Below are positions 52,223 through 58,816 of a stretch of DNA of 58,816 nucleotides, piece by piece (within the stretch, counting starts at the first letter, position 1; every line of letters starts with the position of its first letter). A program made the position numbers and the translations under genes. The stretch spans positions 1-58,816 of the forward strand of contig CADAZN010000011.1 in NCBI GenBank assembly GCA_902792435.1, given 5' to 3'. The DNA comes from an uncultured Bacteroidales bacterium (GTDB taxonomy: Bacteria; Bacteroidota; Bacteroidia; Bacteroidales; Muribaculaceae). The notes below the pieces were generated by a model. It worked only from the letters and a program-made list of their open reading frames with translations, was not told the origin of the DNA and made no database searches.

Positions 52223-53176
52223 TTATTGATTTGAGTTGTGAGGATGGGATTTTTTCAGGTCGAAATCAAAGGTCAGCCCTCCGGCGGGAGCATTATTGGC
52301 CACGATGTTGCCGCCATGCAACATTACCGCATGCTTCACTATTGCTAATCCCAAGCCGGTGCCACCCAGAGCCCGGCTGCGTCCTTTGTGAACGCGGTAG
52401 AATCGCTCAAAGATGCGATTGAGGTGTTCGGGTTCTACTCCACAACCGTTGTCGGCAAAAACAAAGTGGTAGCCGTCATGCTCCTCATGGGCATTAATCT
52501 CGATAACAGAACCTTCCCCGGCATAATTTACCGCGTTGTCCACAAGATTGCGGAAGATGCTATGAATGAGTGACGGGTTGGCCTCAATAACGATATCTTG
52601 TGGCAAATTATTTATCAGTTTCATCTTCTTTTGCTCCACTGCCAGAGCTGTCTCGGCAACCACATCATCAACGATTTTAGAAACATCGGTGTCCTCCATC
52701 TTCATGTTACTTGCCCCATAATCCATGCTATTAATCATGGATATGTCATTCAAAAGGGAGGCAAGCCTTTTGGCCTGACTATTGGTGCGCACAATGAATT
52801 GCTGGCGGGTGCTTTCTTCCATATCGGGGTTAGCGATAATTGTGTCGGTGAAGCCAAGGATGCTTGCCACCGGTGTTTTCAGTTCATGAGATATGTTCTG
52901 AGTCATCTCACGACGCAATTGATTGTTTTTCTCATCTTGTTCCTTGTTTATGCGCTCGTCCATGCGCTTAGCATAACGACGCAACAATAGCCCAAGCAGC
53001 AAAATCACGACAAGAGAAAAAATTAGCAGATGCCAATCGCTTATCTCGTTGAACGGTTCTAGATAAATGCGGTCGTAATCCTCAAAGATTATGAAAATAA
53101 TTGCGTAAACGGCAAATATCACCATAACGCTGATAAACATTCTTCGACCTTCGGAGAGTTGTATTTTTCTTTTCAT
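52223..53176 (-). CDS. sensor histidine kinase, PhoR-like
   Basis: The product has 317 residues. Two membrane segments (about 13-33 and 47-67) bracket a very short outer loop (EDYDRIYLEPFNEISD), so there is no periplasmic sensor domain. The dimerisation domain has the phospho-acceptor His97 in ISHELKTP; the ATPase domain shows NLVDNAVNYA, FADNGCGVEPEHL and GGTGLGLAIVKH. No HAMP or PAS domain is obvious. It follows the response regulator by 17 bases, making a PhoR/PhoB-type pair. The stimulus is unknown; a short-loop kinase may sense within the membrane. Confidence 0.93.
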   Translation of the reverse strand: MKRKIQLSEGRRMFISVMVIFAVYAIIFIIFEDYDRIYLEPFNEISDWHLLIFSLVVILLLGLLLRRYAKRMDERINKEQDEKNNQLRREMTQNISHELKTPVASILGFTDTIIANPDMEESTRQQFIVRTNSQAKRLASLLNDISMINSMDYGASNMKMEDTDVSKIVDDVVAETALAVEQKKMKLINNLPQDIVIEANPSLIHSIFRNLVDNAVNYAGEGSVIEINAHEEHDGYHFVFADNGCGVEPEHLNRIFERFYRVHKGRSRALGGTGLGLAIVKHAVMLHGGNIVANNAPAGGLTFDFDLKKSHPHNSNQ

Positions 53177-53193
53177 ACTGGTTGCATCATTAT

Positions 53194-53883
53194 TTAGATA
53201 CTTGTGTCGGGGTCAAACAAATAACCATATCCCTGCCTTGAAACAATGTTGTTGCTGTAGGGGCCTAACTTCTTGCGCATTCGAGTGATGTTGACATCGA
53301 CGGCTCGATCGGTGACAACAACCTTGTCGGGCCACACGAGGTCAATCACTTGCTGGCGCGAGAACACCTGTCCTGGGTTTTGAAGCAAAAGCACGAGTAG
53401 CTCAAACTCAGTCTTGGTGAGCGAAACCAAGTTGCCATCAACAGAAACAGTTTTCTTGTCCAGGTCAACAACAAGGGTGTTAAAGATAAGTGTTTTAGGT
53501 CCATTTGCCGCATTAGAACGGCTAAGCACAGCCTTGACACGCGCGATAACCTCGTTAATTGAGAAAGGTTTCTTCACATAATCGTCGGCACCAAGTCCAA
53601 AGCCATGAAGCAAATCTTCCTCGGTATCTTTAGCAGTAATGAAAACTATAGGTATTGATGCTGTGGCTTGATCATTCTTGAGAACACGTGCCAGGTCAAA
53701 GCCCGACATTTCTTCCATCATCACATCAAGCAGCAGCAAATCATATTGAGCCACACCTTTAGCCAGAGCCTCCTCGGCCGATTGAACATAATGTGCAATA
53801 AATCCTGCATGAGTGAGGTTATAGCTCAATATCTCGCACAAATCGGGTTCATCGTCAACAACAAGTATTTTCTTTTGTTCCAT
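53194..53883 (-). CDS. OmpR/PhoB-family response regulator
   Basis: The product has 229 residues from the ATG at 53883. The receiver domain (1-115) has Asp10-Asp11, phospho-acceptor Asp53 (LLLLDVMM) and Lys in FITAKD; the C-terminal winged helix (about 130-228) has SLTKTEFELLVLLLQNPGQ and RMRKKLG. A start at 53901 would add MERNCT, but predicted transcription starts there, leaving no leader, so 53883 is preferred. The first 13 bases of the start region are duplicated (53878-53890 and 53896-53908). It is transcribed with the kinase. Confidence 0.93.
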   Translation of the reverse strand: MEQKKILVVDDEPDLCEILSYNLTHAGFIAHYVQSAEEALAKGVAQYDLLLLDVMMEEMSGFDLARVLKNDQATASIPIVFITAKDTEEDLLHGFGLGADDYVKKPFSINEVIARVKAVLSRSNAANGPKTLIFNTLVVDLDKKTVSVDGNLVSLTKTEFELLVLLLQNPGQVFSRQQVIDLVWPDKVVVTDRAVDVNITRMRKKLGPYSNNIVSRQGYGYLFDPDTSI

Positions 53884-53905
53884 GGTGCAATTTCTTTCCA
53901 TGGTG

Positions 53906-53935
53906 CAAATATACAAATAACTTGTTAAACTCAAA
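53906..53935 (-). promoter_or_regulatory. promoter of the two-component operon
   Basis: The minus strand has TTTG (53935-53932) and TATATTTG (53913-53906), 18 bases apart. The start should be near 53899, giving an 18-base leader to the ATG at 53883. Confidence 0.6.
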
Positions 53936-53938
53936 CCA

Positions 53939-53981
53939 GTCATTAGGTCAACAGCACAATGTTTTTTAATGACCTAATGAC
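53939..53981. promoter_or_regulatory. 12-base inverted repeat upstream of the two-component promoter
   Basis: GTCATTAGGTCA (53939-53950) and TGACCTAATGAC (53970-53981) are exact inverted copies 19 bases apart. Each arm itself contains two GTCA or TGAC cores. The nearer arm lies three bases upstream of the -33 element, a usual place for an activator or repressor. Confidence 0.6.
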
Positions 53982-54016
53982 CGATTGTGGATAAACCCTC
54001 AAAAACGATTGGGTAA

Positions 54017-54048
54017 AAAAAGGGTGTGCCTGAATTTTGGCACACCCT
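54017..54048 (-). terminator. terminator of the PepSY-like gene
   Basis: AGGGTGTGCC (54021-54030) pairs with GGCACACCCT (54039-54048), loop 8 bases; on the minus strand a run of T follows (54021-54015). It separates the PepSY-like gene from the two-component operon. Confidence 0.85.
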
Positions 54049-54060
54049 CTCTCTTAAAAA

Positions 54061-54501
54061 TTAGTCATCAGTCTTTACAACATTGAACTGCTTGTCGAAG
54101 CTGATGTCCATTCCGTTAGATAGGTCAATTTCGTATCCACGACTGTCACGCTCAATTTGCACAATGCGTGCATTGGGATATTGCGCCTTAACATATTTAG
54201 AAATTGCAGAAGGCACAATTGCTGCAGGTACAGTCGAAGGTTTGCAATCCACTTCGGTCCATTCGCCGTTGCTGTCGAATTCTAATTTGGTACCATCGTT
54301 CAACACTACATCAAAGTTTACCAAGTTCACTTCCACATCTTTCTTTGCGAGAGTCACTTTCTTACCTTTGAAATTGTTGGCAATCATGTTTTGGGCAGCC
54401 TTAGGCAGCTTGTTAACTGAAACTGTGGTTTCACGTGCATCACAGGTTGCTGACATTAGCACAAACGCAAGTGCTAACATAAAAAATTTAATTGCTTTCA
54501 T
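54061..54501 (-). CDS. exported PepSY-like domain protein
   Basis: The product has 146 residues with a signal peptide (about 1-22, SATCDA). Two PepSY-like (DUF2874-type) repeats follow: about 25-80 (VNKLPKAAQNMIANNFKGKKV, in pieces, then FDVVLNDGTKLEFDSNGEW) and about 90-145 (SAISKYVKAQYPNARIVQIER, in pieces, then YEIDLSNGMDISFD). Such proteins often sit next to two-component genes and respond to them. The gene has its own consensus promoter preceded by a 7-base direct repeat of the PhoB-box type. The function of the family is not settled. Confidence 0.85.
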   Translation of the reverse strand: MKAIKFFMLALAFVLMSATCDARETTVSVNKLPKAAQNMIANNFKGKKVTLAKKDVEVNLVNFDVVLNDGTKLEFDSNGEWTEVDCKPSTVPAAIVPSAISKYVKAQYPNARIVQIERDSRGYEIDLSNGMDISFDKQFNVVKTDD

Positions 54502-54571
54502 CTTTGTTTTGTTTTTGGTGGTAAATAAATAATTTCAATTTTAAAAATGTAGCATATCGCTTTTCTGGTTG

Positions 54572-54639
54572 CAAAATTATTCAGCAATCTACACATACAC
54601 AAACTTTTTGCGTTACAATACTGTTACAATGTTCGTTAC
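54572..54639 (-). promoter_or_regulatory. PepSY-like gene promoter with PhoB-box-like direct repeats
   Basis: The core promoter is TTTG (54603-54600), 20 bases, TAATTTTG (54579-54572). Upstream, TTGTAAC occurs at 54629-54623 and 54618-54612, 11 bases apart with a 4-base gap, and a further GTAAC lies at 54639-54635. OmpR/PhoB regulators bind 7-base direct repeats with 4-base gaps just upstream of the promoter. The leader is about 64 bases. Confidence 0.65.
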
Positions 54640-54725
54640 CTATATTTTTTGCCCCTCTAAATGCCATAAACGACATTGGTTTAACCCAAATCGGGTTTAA
54701 AAACGCACGAAAAAGAATAAAAAGA

Positions 54726-54750
54726 GGCAAACCGTGTAATGCGGTTTGCC
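54726..54750 (-). terminator. terminator of the FadL-like gene
   Basis: GGCAAACCG (54726-54734) pairs with CGGTTTGCC (54742-54750), loop of 7. On the minus strand it is followed by TCTTTTTATT. The gene ends at 54777. Confidence 0.85.
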
Positions 54751-54776
54751 CCATGCTAGTTGAATTAGTGCTAGTA

Positions 54777-56237
54777 TTAGAACTTGTAGTCGATGCCTAC
54801 GCCAAACACTTTGTTGGTGCGGCTGTAAACGTCGCTACCAGTGATAGCTGGCGAAATACCATTGTAGCCACCAGCCTCGGCAGGCATTTCTTTCTTGTAG
54901 TCGCTGTAGGTAGTCCAGAAGTAGCCAACGTTGAGTTTCACGTTTTTAGACACGTTGATTGCTCCACCAAGTCCAATTGAATAGCTGTCGCAAGAGAACG
55001 AGGTGTTGCTCTGATACTTGTCGCTCAAGCCATAGTCGGTGCGCTGTGCACCAGCACTAACGGTGAAAGTCTTGTTGATGTCCCACTCCACACCGGCGAG
55101 GAACTCATGAGTGCCATGCTTTAGCTCTTTGTTTTTGCCAGCGGCCATATCGGCGTGCTTGTCGTCGTAGTAGTGATACTCGACAGTACCGCGCAGCTTG
55201 TTAGGGATGAACTCGTAGCCAGCAGCTACATAGAGCACACTAGGCATGTCGCTTGGAGTGTTAACGCCGTGCTTGTAATCTTTCATCTGCTCCTCAAAAC
55301 CTTTAGCCTCAAGGACCTTAGTGTCGTTCTCAATGTTAAGATTAGTTTTGAATTCATATTTTGCCGCAAGTGTCAAACCACGCCATTTGTAATTAAGACC
55401 GACTATAGGAGTGAGTCCCCAACCAGTCTGTGAACAGTCAATAGCAATGTGAACCAAGCCGTTTTCCTCAGTTTTTGGCAACAGTTCTGTTGCAAATGCT
55501 GGATAAGATATAGCAAGCTGCTGAAATTTATTGGAAAGAATATCACCTGCTGTGGCATTAACATGTCCAGTATAGTTTCCGTTAAAATAGTTAACGCGGA
55601 ATCCGGCGTATCCCGAAAAATGCTCGTTAAACTTATAAGAGAAACCAAGCTGTCCGCCAAAGATGTATTGTCTACCCTTCATGTATCCGTCAATGTAATA
55701 TTGATCAGGAGTAATAGGGCCGCCTAACACTGCTGCAAGTGAAGGATAACCCTCGGCTAAAGGTTGCAATGATCTACTATAGGTTCCAGCCATCACTGCC
55801 GCATCAAAAAGAGGGAGACCGTCGTCGAAGGTGCATTTGCCACCGCCACCCACGACGCCAATAAAACCTGAGATAGCCCATTTGGGAGTCTTGTAGGCGG
55901 CATAAGCCGATGGAAGGATGGGTGCCGCCGCATTGCCTTTATACTTCTTATTAAAGGTGTCGTTGGGGAATAGTCCCATTCCAGCGGGTGTCATCACTGT
56001 GGCATTGATGTTACGAGTTTGGTAAGCACTCTGGATGTTGAGCGATAGTGTCCATCCATCGTGATCCATGAAGGCAATGCCTGCAGGGTTGGTGAAAACA
56101 GCATCGATTTCGTTGCTAGCTCCTCGCGCCATCATGCGCTGGAAAGCGATGTGTTGATTGGTGTTGTGCAGTAGTCCACCTGCTTGAGCTGTGATAGCCA
56201 CAGCTACAGCAATCACTAAAACTTTAAACTTTTTCAT
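54777..56237 (-). CDS. OmpP1/FadL family outer-membrane transporter
   Basis: The product has 486 residues with a signal peptide (about 1-19, ITAQAG). After it comes the family's N-terminal hatch (NQHIAFQRMMARGASNEIDAVFTNPAGIAFMDHDGW), then a beta-barrel with alternating hydrophobic strands to the end, which closes with a Phe (VFGVGIDYKF), as outer-membrane barrels do. FadL relatives import hydrophobic compounds such as fatty acids. The substrate in this organism is not readable. A -7 element TACTTTTG lies at 56288-56281. Confidence 0.92.
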   Translation of the reverse strand: MKKFKVLVIAVAVAITAQAGGLLHNTNQHIAFQRMMARGASNEIDAVFTNPAGIAFMDHDGWTLSLNIQSAYQTRNINATVMTPAGMGLFPNDTFNKKYKGNAAAPILPSAYAAYKTPKWAISGFIGVVGGGGKCTFDDGLPLFDAAVMAGTYSRSLQPLAEGYPSLAAVLGGPITPDQYYIDGYMKGRQYIFGGQLGFSYKFNEHFSGYAGFRVNYFNGNYTGHVNATAGDILSNKFQQLAISYPAFATELLPKTEENGLVHIAIDCSQTGWGLTPIVGLNYKWRGLTLAAKYEFKTNLNIENDTKVLEAKGFEEQMKDYKHGVNTPSDMPSVLYVAAGYEFIPNKLRGTVEYHYYDDKHADMAAGKNKELKHGTHEFLAGVEWDINKTFTVSAGAQRTDYGLSDKYQSNTSFSCDSYSIGLGGAINVSKNVKLNVGYFWTTYSDYKKEMPAEAGGYNGISPAITGSDVYSRTNKVFGVGIDYKF

Positions 56238-56280
56238 ATTACTCTTTTTAATATTTGTTGTCTATTTTTTAAAAACTATG

Positions 56281-56288
56281 CAAAAGTA
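56281..56288 (-). promoter_or_regulatory. -7 element of the FadL-like gene
   Basis: The minus strand reads TACTTTTG; no -33 at the right distance. Between it and the ksgA promoter an 8-base inverted repeat (GCAACTAT at 56350-56357, ATAGTTGC at 56374-56381) is present. Confidence 0.45.
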
Positions 56289-56444
56289 ATGTTTTAATCC
56301 AAGCCTATTGTTCAATAATTCAAAAAAAGTGGCATATTTAACCCCTAATGCAACTATATTACTTATTTTAACAATAGTTGCGAGTCAAGATTTGATTGAA
56401 GAATGTCGGTATTATCCACTTTTGCTTAAAAAAAAGCCAGCAGT

Positions 56445-56476
56445 TTTGTATTATTTCGCGATTTTCTCTAATTTTG
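56445..56476 (+). promoter_or_regulatory. ksgA promoter
   Basis: TTTG (56445-56448) and TAATTTTG (56469-56476), spacer 20, a full consensus. The start near 56483 gives about 30 bases of leader to the ATG at 56515. Confidence 0.8.
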
Positions 56477-56514
56477 CAATATTAAAAAAGAAATCATTTA
56501 CTAAACAACACCAC

Positions 56515-57312
56515 ATGCAGCAGGTAAGAGCTAAGAAATCACTGGGACAACATTTCCTTATTGACCTCGATGTAGCACAGCGCATCGCGTCGACCATCGA
56601 TGACTATAAGGGCGTGCCAGCTCTAGAGGTGGGCCCTGGAATGGGAGTGCTCACACAGTTCTTGTTGCAGAATGGCCATGACCTCAAGGTTGTGGAGCTC
56701 GACAGCGAGAGCGTTGACTACTTGAAGGCCAACTTCGCCACCCTTGACGGTCGCATCATTGAGAAGGATTTCTTGAAACTCGACTTGCGCGAGGCATGCG
56801 GCGATGGCGAGATGGTGGTGATAGGCAATTACCCCTACAACATCTCATCGCAAATTCTTTTCCATGTGCTTGATTACAAAGATCAAGTGACGTGCTGCAG
56901 CGGAATGTTCCAGCGCGAGGTGGCTCAGCGCATCGCAGCCGGTCCTGGCAGCAAGACCTATGGCATCGTGAGCGTGCTGCTGCAGGCATGGTATGACATC
57001 GAGTACCTGTTCACCGTTGACGAGAACGTCTTTGACCCGCCTCCAAAGGTTAAGAGTGGCGTCATCAAGCTGGTACGCAACAAAGTCACCGACCTGGGAT
57101 GCGACGAACGATTGTTCAAGAGCGTGGTGAAGACCTCCTTTGGCCAACGCCGTAAGACTTTGAGAAACTCACTTCGTGGCATGATACCACCCGAGGCAAT
57201 GCCCAATCTCGACGCGCAATATGGTGAGCTGTTCAAGCGACGCCCCGAGCAACTTAGCGTTGCCGAGTTTATAGAGTTGACCAACATCATTAAAAACCTT
57301 CAGCAAAAATAA
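56515..57312 (+). CDS. ksgA: 16S rRNA (adenine(1518)-N6/adenine(1519)-N6) dimethyltransferase
   Basis: The product has 265 residues from the ATG at 56515. The frame is open far upstream, but the promoter at 56445-56476 lies inside that extension, so it is not translated. Family motifs are KKSLGQHFLID (8-18), the S-adenosylmethionine loop LEVGPGMGVLTQ, the catalytic NYPYN of GNYPYNISSQ and the substrate-binding VFDPPPKVKSGVIK. KsgA dimethylates two adenines at the end of the 16S rRNA and acts in 30S assembly. mgtE follows 9 bases later. Confidence 0.95.
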   Translation: MQQVRAKKSLGQHFLIDLDVAQRIASTIDDYKGVPALEVGPGMGVLTQFLLQNGHDLKVVELDSESVDYLKANFATLDGRIIEKDFLKLDLREACGDGEMVVIGNYPYNISSQILFHVLDYKDQVTCCSGMFQREVAQRIAAGPGSKTYGIVSVLLQAWYDIEYLFTVDENVFDPPPKVKSGVIKLVRNKVTDLGCDERLFKSVVKTSFGQRRKTLRNSLRGMIPPEAMPNLDAQYGELFKRRPEQLSVAEFIELTNIIKNLQQK

Positions 57313-57321
57313 AACAAGGTT

Positions 57322-58704
57322 ATGAAAGAATTCAACATCGACAATATAGACAGGCTAGAAGACCTGATAGAGGCCAAAGATGAAGCGCAGCTGAGGGCCT
57401 ATGTCAGCGACATGCACCCTGCCGACATTGCAGAACTCATCGCTGAGCTTGACGATGTGGACGAGGCGCTCTTTGTGATGCAGCTGCTCGACGATGAGAC
57501 GGCAGCCGACGTGCTTGCCGAGCTCGACGAGGACGAGCGTGCCGACCTTCTCGAGATGATGCCTAACGAGACCATCGCCAAGACAATCGAGCAGATGGAC
57601 GCCAACGATGCTGTTGACCTCATCCAAGAGCTCGACGAGGACGATCAGGAAGACGTTATCAAGCAAATCGACGACGTGGAGCAGGCTGGCGACATCGTCG
57701 ACCTGATGCAATATGACGAAGACACCGCCGGTGGTCACATGTCGACCGAGATGATTGTCGTGAACGAGAACCTGTCGATGCCCGACTGTATCAAGGCCAT
57801 GCGTGAACAGGCCGAGGACATGGACGAGATTTACAACATTTACGTTGTTGACGACGACAACCGCTTGAAGGGAGTTTTCCCCTTGAAGAAAACCATCACC
57901 AATCCGTCGGCCAACAAGATAAAATATGTGATGGAGCCCAACCCCATCTCGGTAAAGACCGATACCCCCATCGAGGACGTGGCTCTTGACTTTGAGAAAT
58001 ATGACCTTGTTGCCATGCCAGTAGTCGATTCCATTGGTCGACTCGTGGGCCGCATCACTGTCGACGACATTATGGACGAGGTGCGTGAGCAGAGCGAGCG
58101 CGACTACCAGTTGGCTACCGGTCTTGTTGCCGAAGTAGACACTGGCGACAGCGTGTGGACACAGTTCCGCGCCCGTTTCCCCTGGCTGCTGATTGGCATC
58201 GTGGGTGGTATCGCCAACGCTCTCATCCTTGACGGCGATGAAGAGGCCCAATGGCAAACCATCCTTCCTGGCTTGGCATTGTTCATCCCGCTGATTGGTG
58301 GCACTGGTGGTAATGTGGGCACCCAGTCGAGCGCTATCGTTGTGCAAGGTCTTGCCAATGGTAGTCTTGAGCTCAGGCAAGCTGGCAAGCACTTGCTCAA
58401 GGAGTTCTTTGTTGCGCTCCTTAATGCCGTGCTCATTGCAGGCCTAGTGTTCCTTTACAACCTCATTTGGCCTGCCGACGATGACCCTAACAAGGCCAAT
58501 ATCACCTCGATGGCGGTGACCATCTCATTGTTTGCAGTGGTACTCTTTGCCTCGGTGTTTGGCACTATGGTTCCCATTGTCCTTGAGAAGTTGAAGATTG
58601 ATCCTGCGATAGCCACCGGCCCGTTTGTGACGGTAACCAACGATATTGTGGGTATGCTCATCTACATGCTCATCAGCTCTCAACTTATCAATCTGATGAT
58701 TTAG
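57322..58704 (+). CDS. mgtE: magnesium transporter MgtE
   Basis: The product has 460 residues. N-terminal MgtE domain (about 20-130, rich in Asp/Glu, LIAELDDVDEA, ELDEDERADLLEMM), two CBS domains (about 140-265, VNENLSMPDCI, IYVVDDDNRLKGVFPLKK) and five membrane segments (about 285-460, GGTGGNVGTQSSAIVV forming the pore loop). The domain and helix arrangement is standard. The acidic N-terminal domain senses magnesium and closes the channel when it is plentiful. Co-transcription with ksgA is likely (9-base gap). Confidence 0.95.
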   Translation: MKEFNIDNIDRLEDLIEAKDEAQLRAYVSDMHPADIAELIAELDDVDEALFVMQLLDDETAADVLAELDEDERADLLEMMPNETIAKTIEQMDANDAVDLIQELDEDDQEDVIKQIDDVEQAGDIVDLMQYDEDTAGGHMSTEMIVVNENLSMPDCIKAMREQAEDMDEIYNIYVVDDDNRLKGVFPLKKTITNPSANKIKYVMEPNPISVKTDTPIEDVALDFEKYDLVAMPVVDSIGRLVGRITVDDIMDEVREQSERDYQLATGLVAEVDTGDSVWTQFRARFPWLLIGIVGGIANALILDGDEEAQWQTILPGLALFIPLIGGTGGNVGTQSSAIVVQGLANGSLELRQAGKHLLKEFFVALLNAVLIAGLVFLYNLIWPADDDPNKANITSMAVTISLFAVVLFASVFGTMVPIVLEKLKIDPAIATGPFVTVTNDIVGMLIYMLISSQLINLMI

Positions 58705-58736
58705 ATATATAGTGGAGTGTCTTATCCTGAAAAAAG

Positions 58737-58765
58737 TTGACAGTTAAAGAGCCCAAAACTGTCAA
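58737..58765. promoter_or_regulatory. 9-base-pair inverted repeat before the last ORF
   Basis: TTGACAGTT (58737-58745) and AACTGTCAA (58757-58765) pair perfectly around an 11-base loop, ending five bases before an ATG at 58770. It could be a terminal repeat or translational control hairpin of a mobile element, or a protein-binding site. Confidence 0.45.
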
Positions 58766-58769
58766 AAAG

Positions 58770-58816
58770 ATGGAACTAAGACAACCTTACAGTCGCCACC
58801 CCGAGTGGTTCAAATT
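58770..58816 (+). CDS. start of an unidentified ORF, possibly an IS transposase, cut by the edge
   Basis: The ATG at 58770 opens 15 codons (MELRQPYSRHPEWFK) to the window edge. The 50 bases before it, with TATCCTGAAAAAAG and a perfect inverted repeat, differ from gene spacers here and resemble the end of an insertion sequence. Contigs often break at such repeats. The fragment is too short for a firm identification. Confidence 0.35.
   Translation, partial: MELRQPYSRHPEWFK

Noticed and set aside
54680-54701. TTTAACCC/GGGTTTAAA hairpin between FadL and PepSY-like genes
   Set aside because: The stem is interrupted by a bulge and has no clear link to either gene; too weak to report as a feature.
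56308-56514. 69-residue N-terminal extension of KsgA
   Set aside because: The frame is open, but it contains the full consensus promoter at 56445-56476 and is AT-rich; the KsgA family starts at the ATG at 56515.

Overview
The window looks like a chromosomal segment from a Bacteroidales bacterium of the Prevotellaceae/Muribaculaceae type. The grounds are the repeated -7 promoter element TAnnTTTG, often with TTTG about 20 bases upstream, the lack of obvious Shine-Dalgarno sites, and many families typical of the order: NigD-like, DUF4919, DUF3160, DUF3098, PepSY-like, FadL/OmpP1, DUF4886 and a type IX secretion-like C-terminal domain. There are no rRNA genes, no CRISPR array and no complete insertion sequence. 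One possible IS or gene start is cut by the right edge, and one possible gene start by the left edge.

Left part (0-10 kb): an exported C1B-family cysteine peptidase and a small exported zinc-ribbon protein on the plus strand. Facing them on the minus strand are hpf and a Xer recombinase, a DUF4919/membrane-protein pair, and a stringent-response pair: a bifunctional RelA/SpoT enzyme followed by a PgpH-like 7TM-HD c-di-AMP phosphodiesterase.

10-19 kb: a 1287-residue exported multidomain protein (duplicated domain, starch-binding-like modules, DUF4886 SGNH domain) is followed by an AT-rich four-gene cassette of FkbH-like enzyme, acyl carrier protein, MBOAT and membrane-anchored SGNH protein. 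The cassette lies between two identical 48-base terminator copies. I read it as a candidate system that makes a three-carbon acyl-ACP (glyceryl or related) and moves the acyl group onto an exported glycan.

19-31 kb: a lipoprotein with four DnaJ-type zinc motifs; an exported Cx5R phosphatase followed by a CotH-kinase-like lipoprotein; then recX, comF, a LysM protein, mfd and an S41 peptidase.

31-47 kb: two identical tRNA-Asn genes, a Nudix hydrolase, an LtaS-like transferase, a NigD-like lipoprotein, a BamE-like protein, lolD, a prolyl oligopeptidase, a 1677-residue exported alpha-amylase, and an operon of an FG-GAP-like protein, DUF3160 and CapA.

47-58.8 kb: queA, truB, uppP and a DUF3098 gene in their usual order but without the expected ftsX, a Fic protein behind an unusual double-palindrome operator, a PhoR/PhoB-like pair with an exported PepSY-like protein whose promoter carries an 11-bp-phased direct repeat, a FadL porin, ksgA and mgtE. 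Many gaps hold degenerate short tandem repeats.
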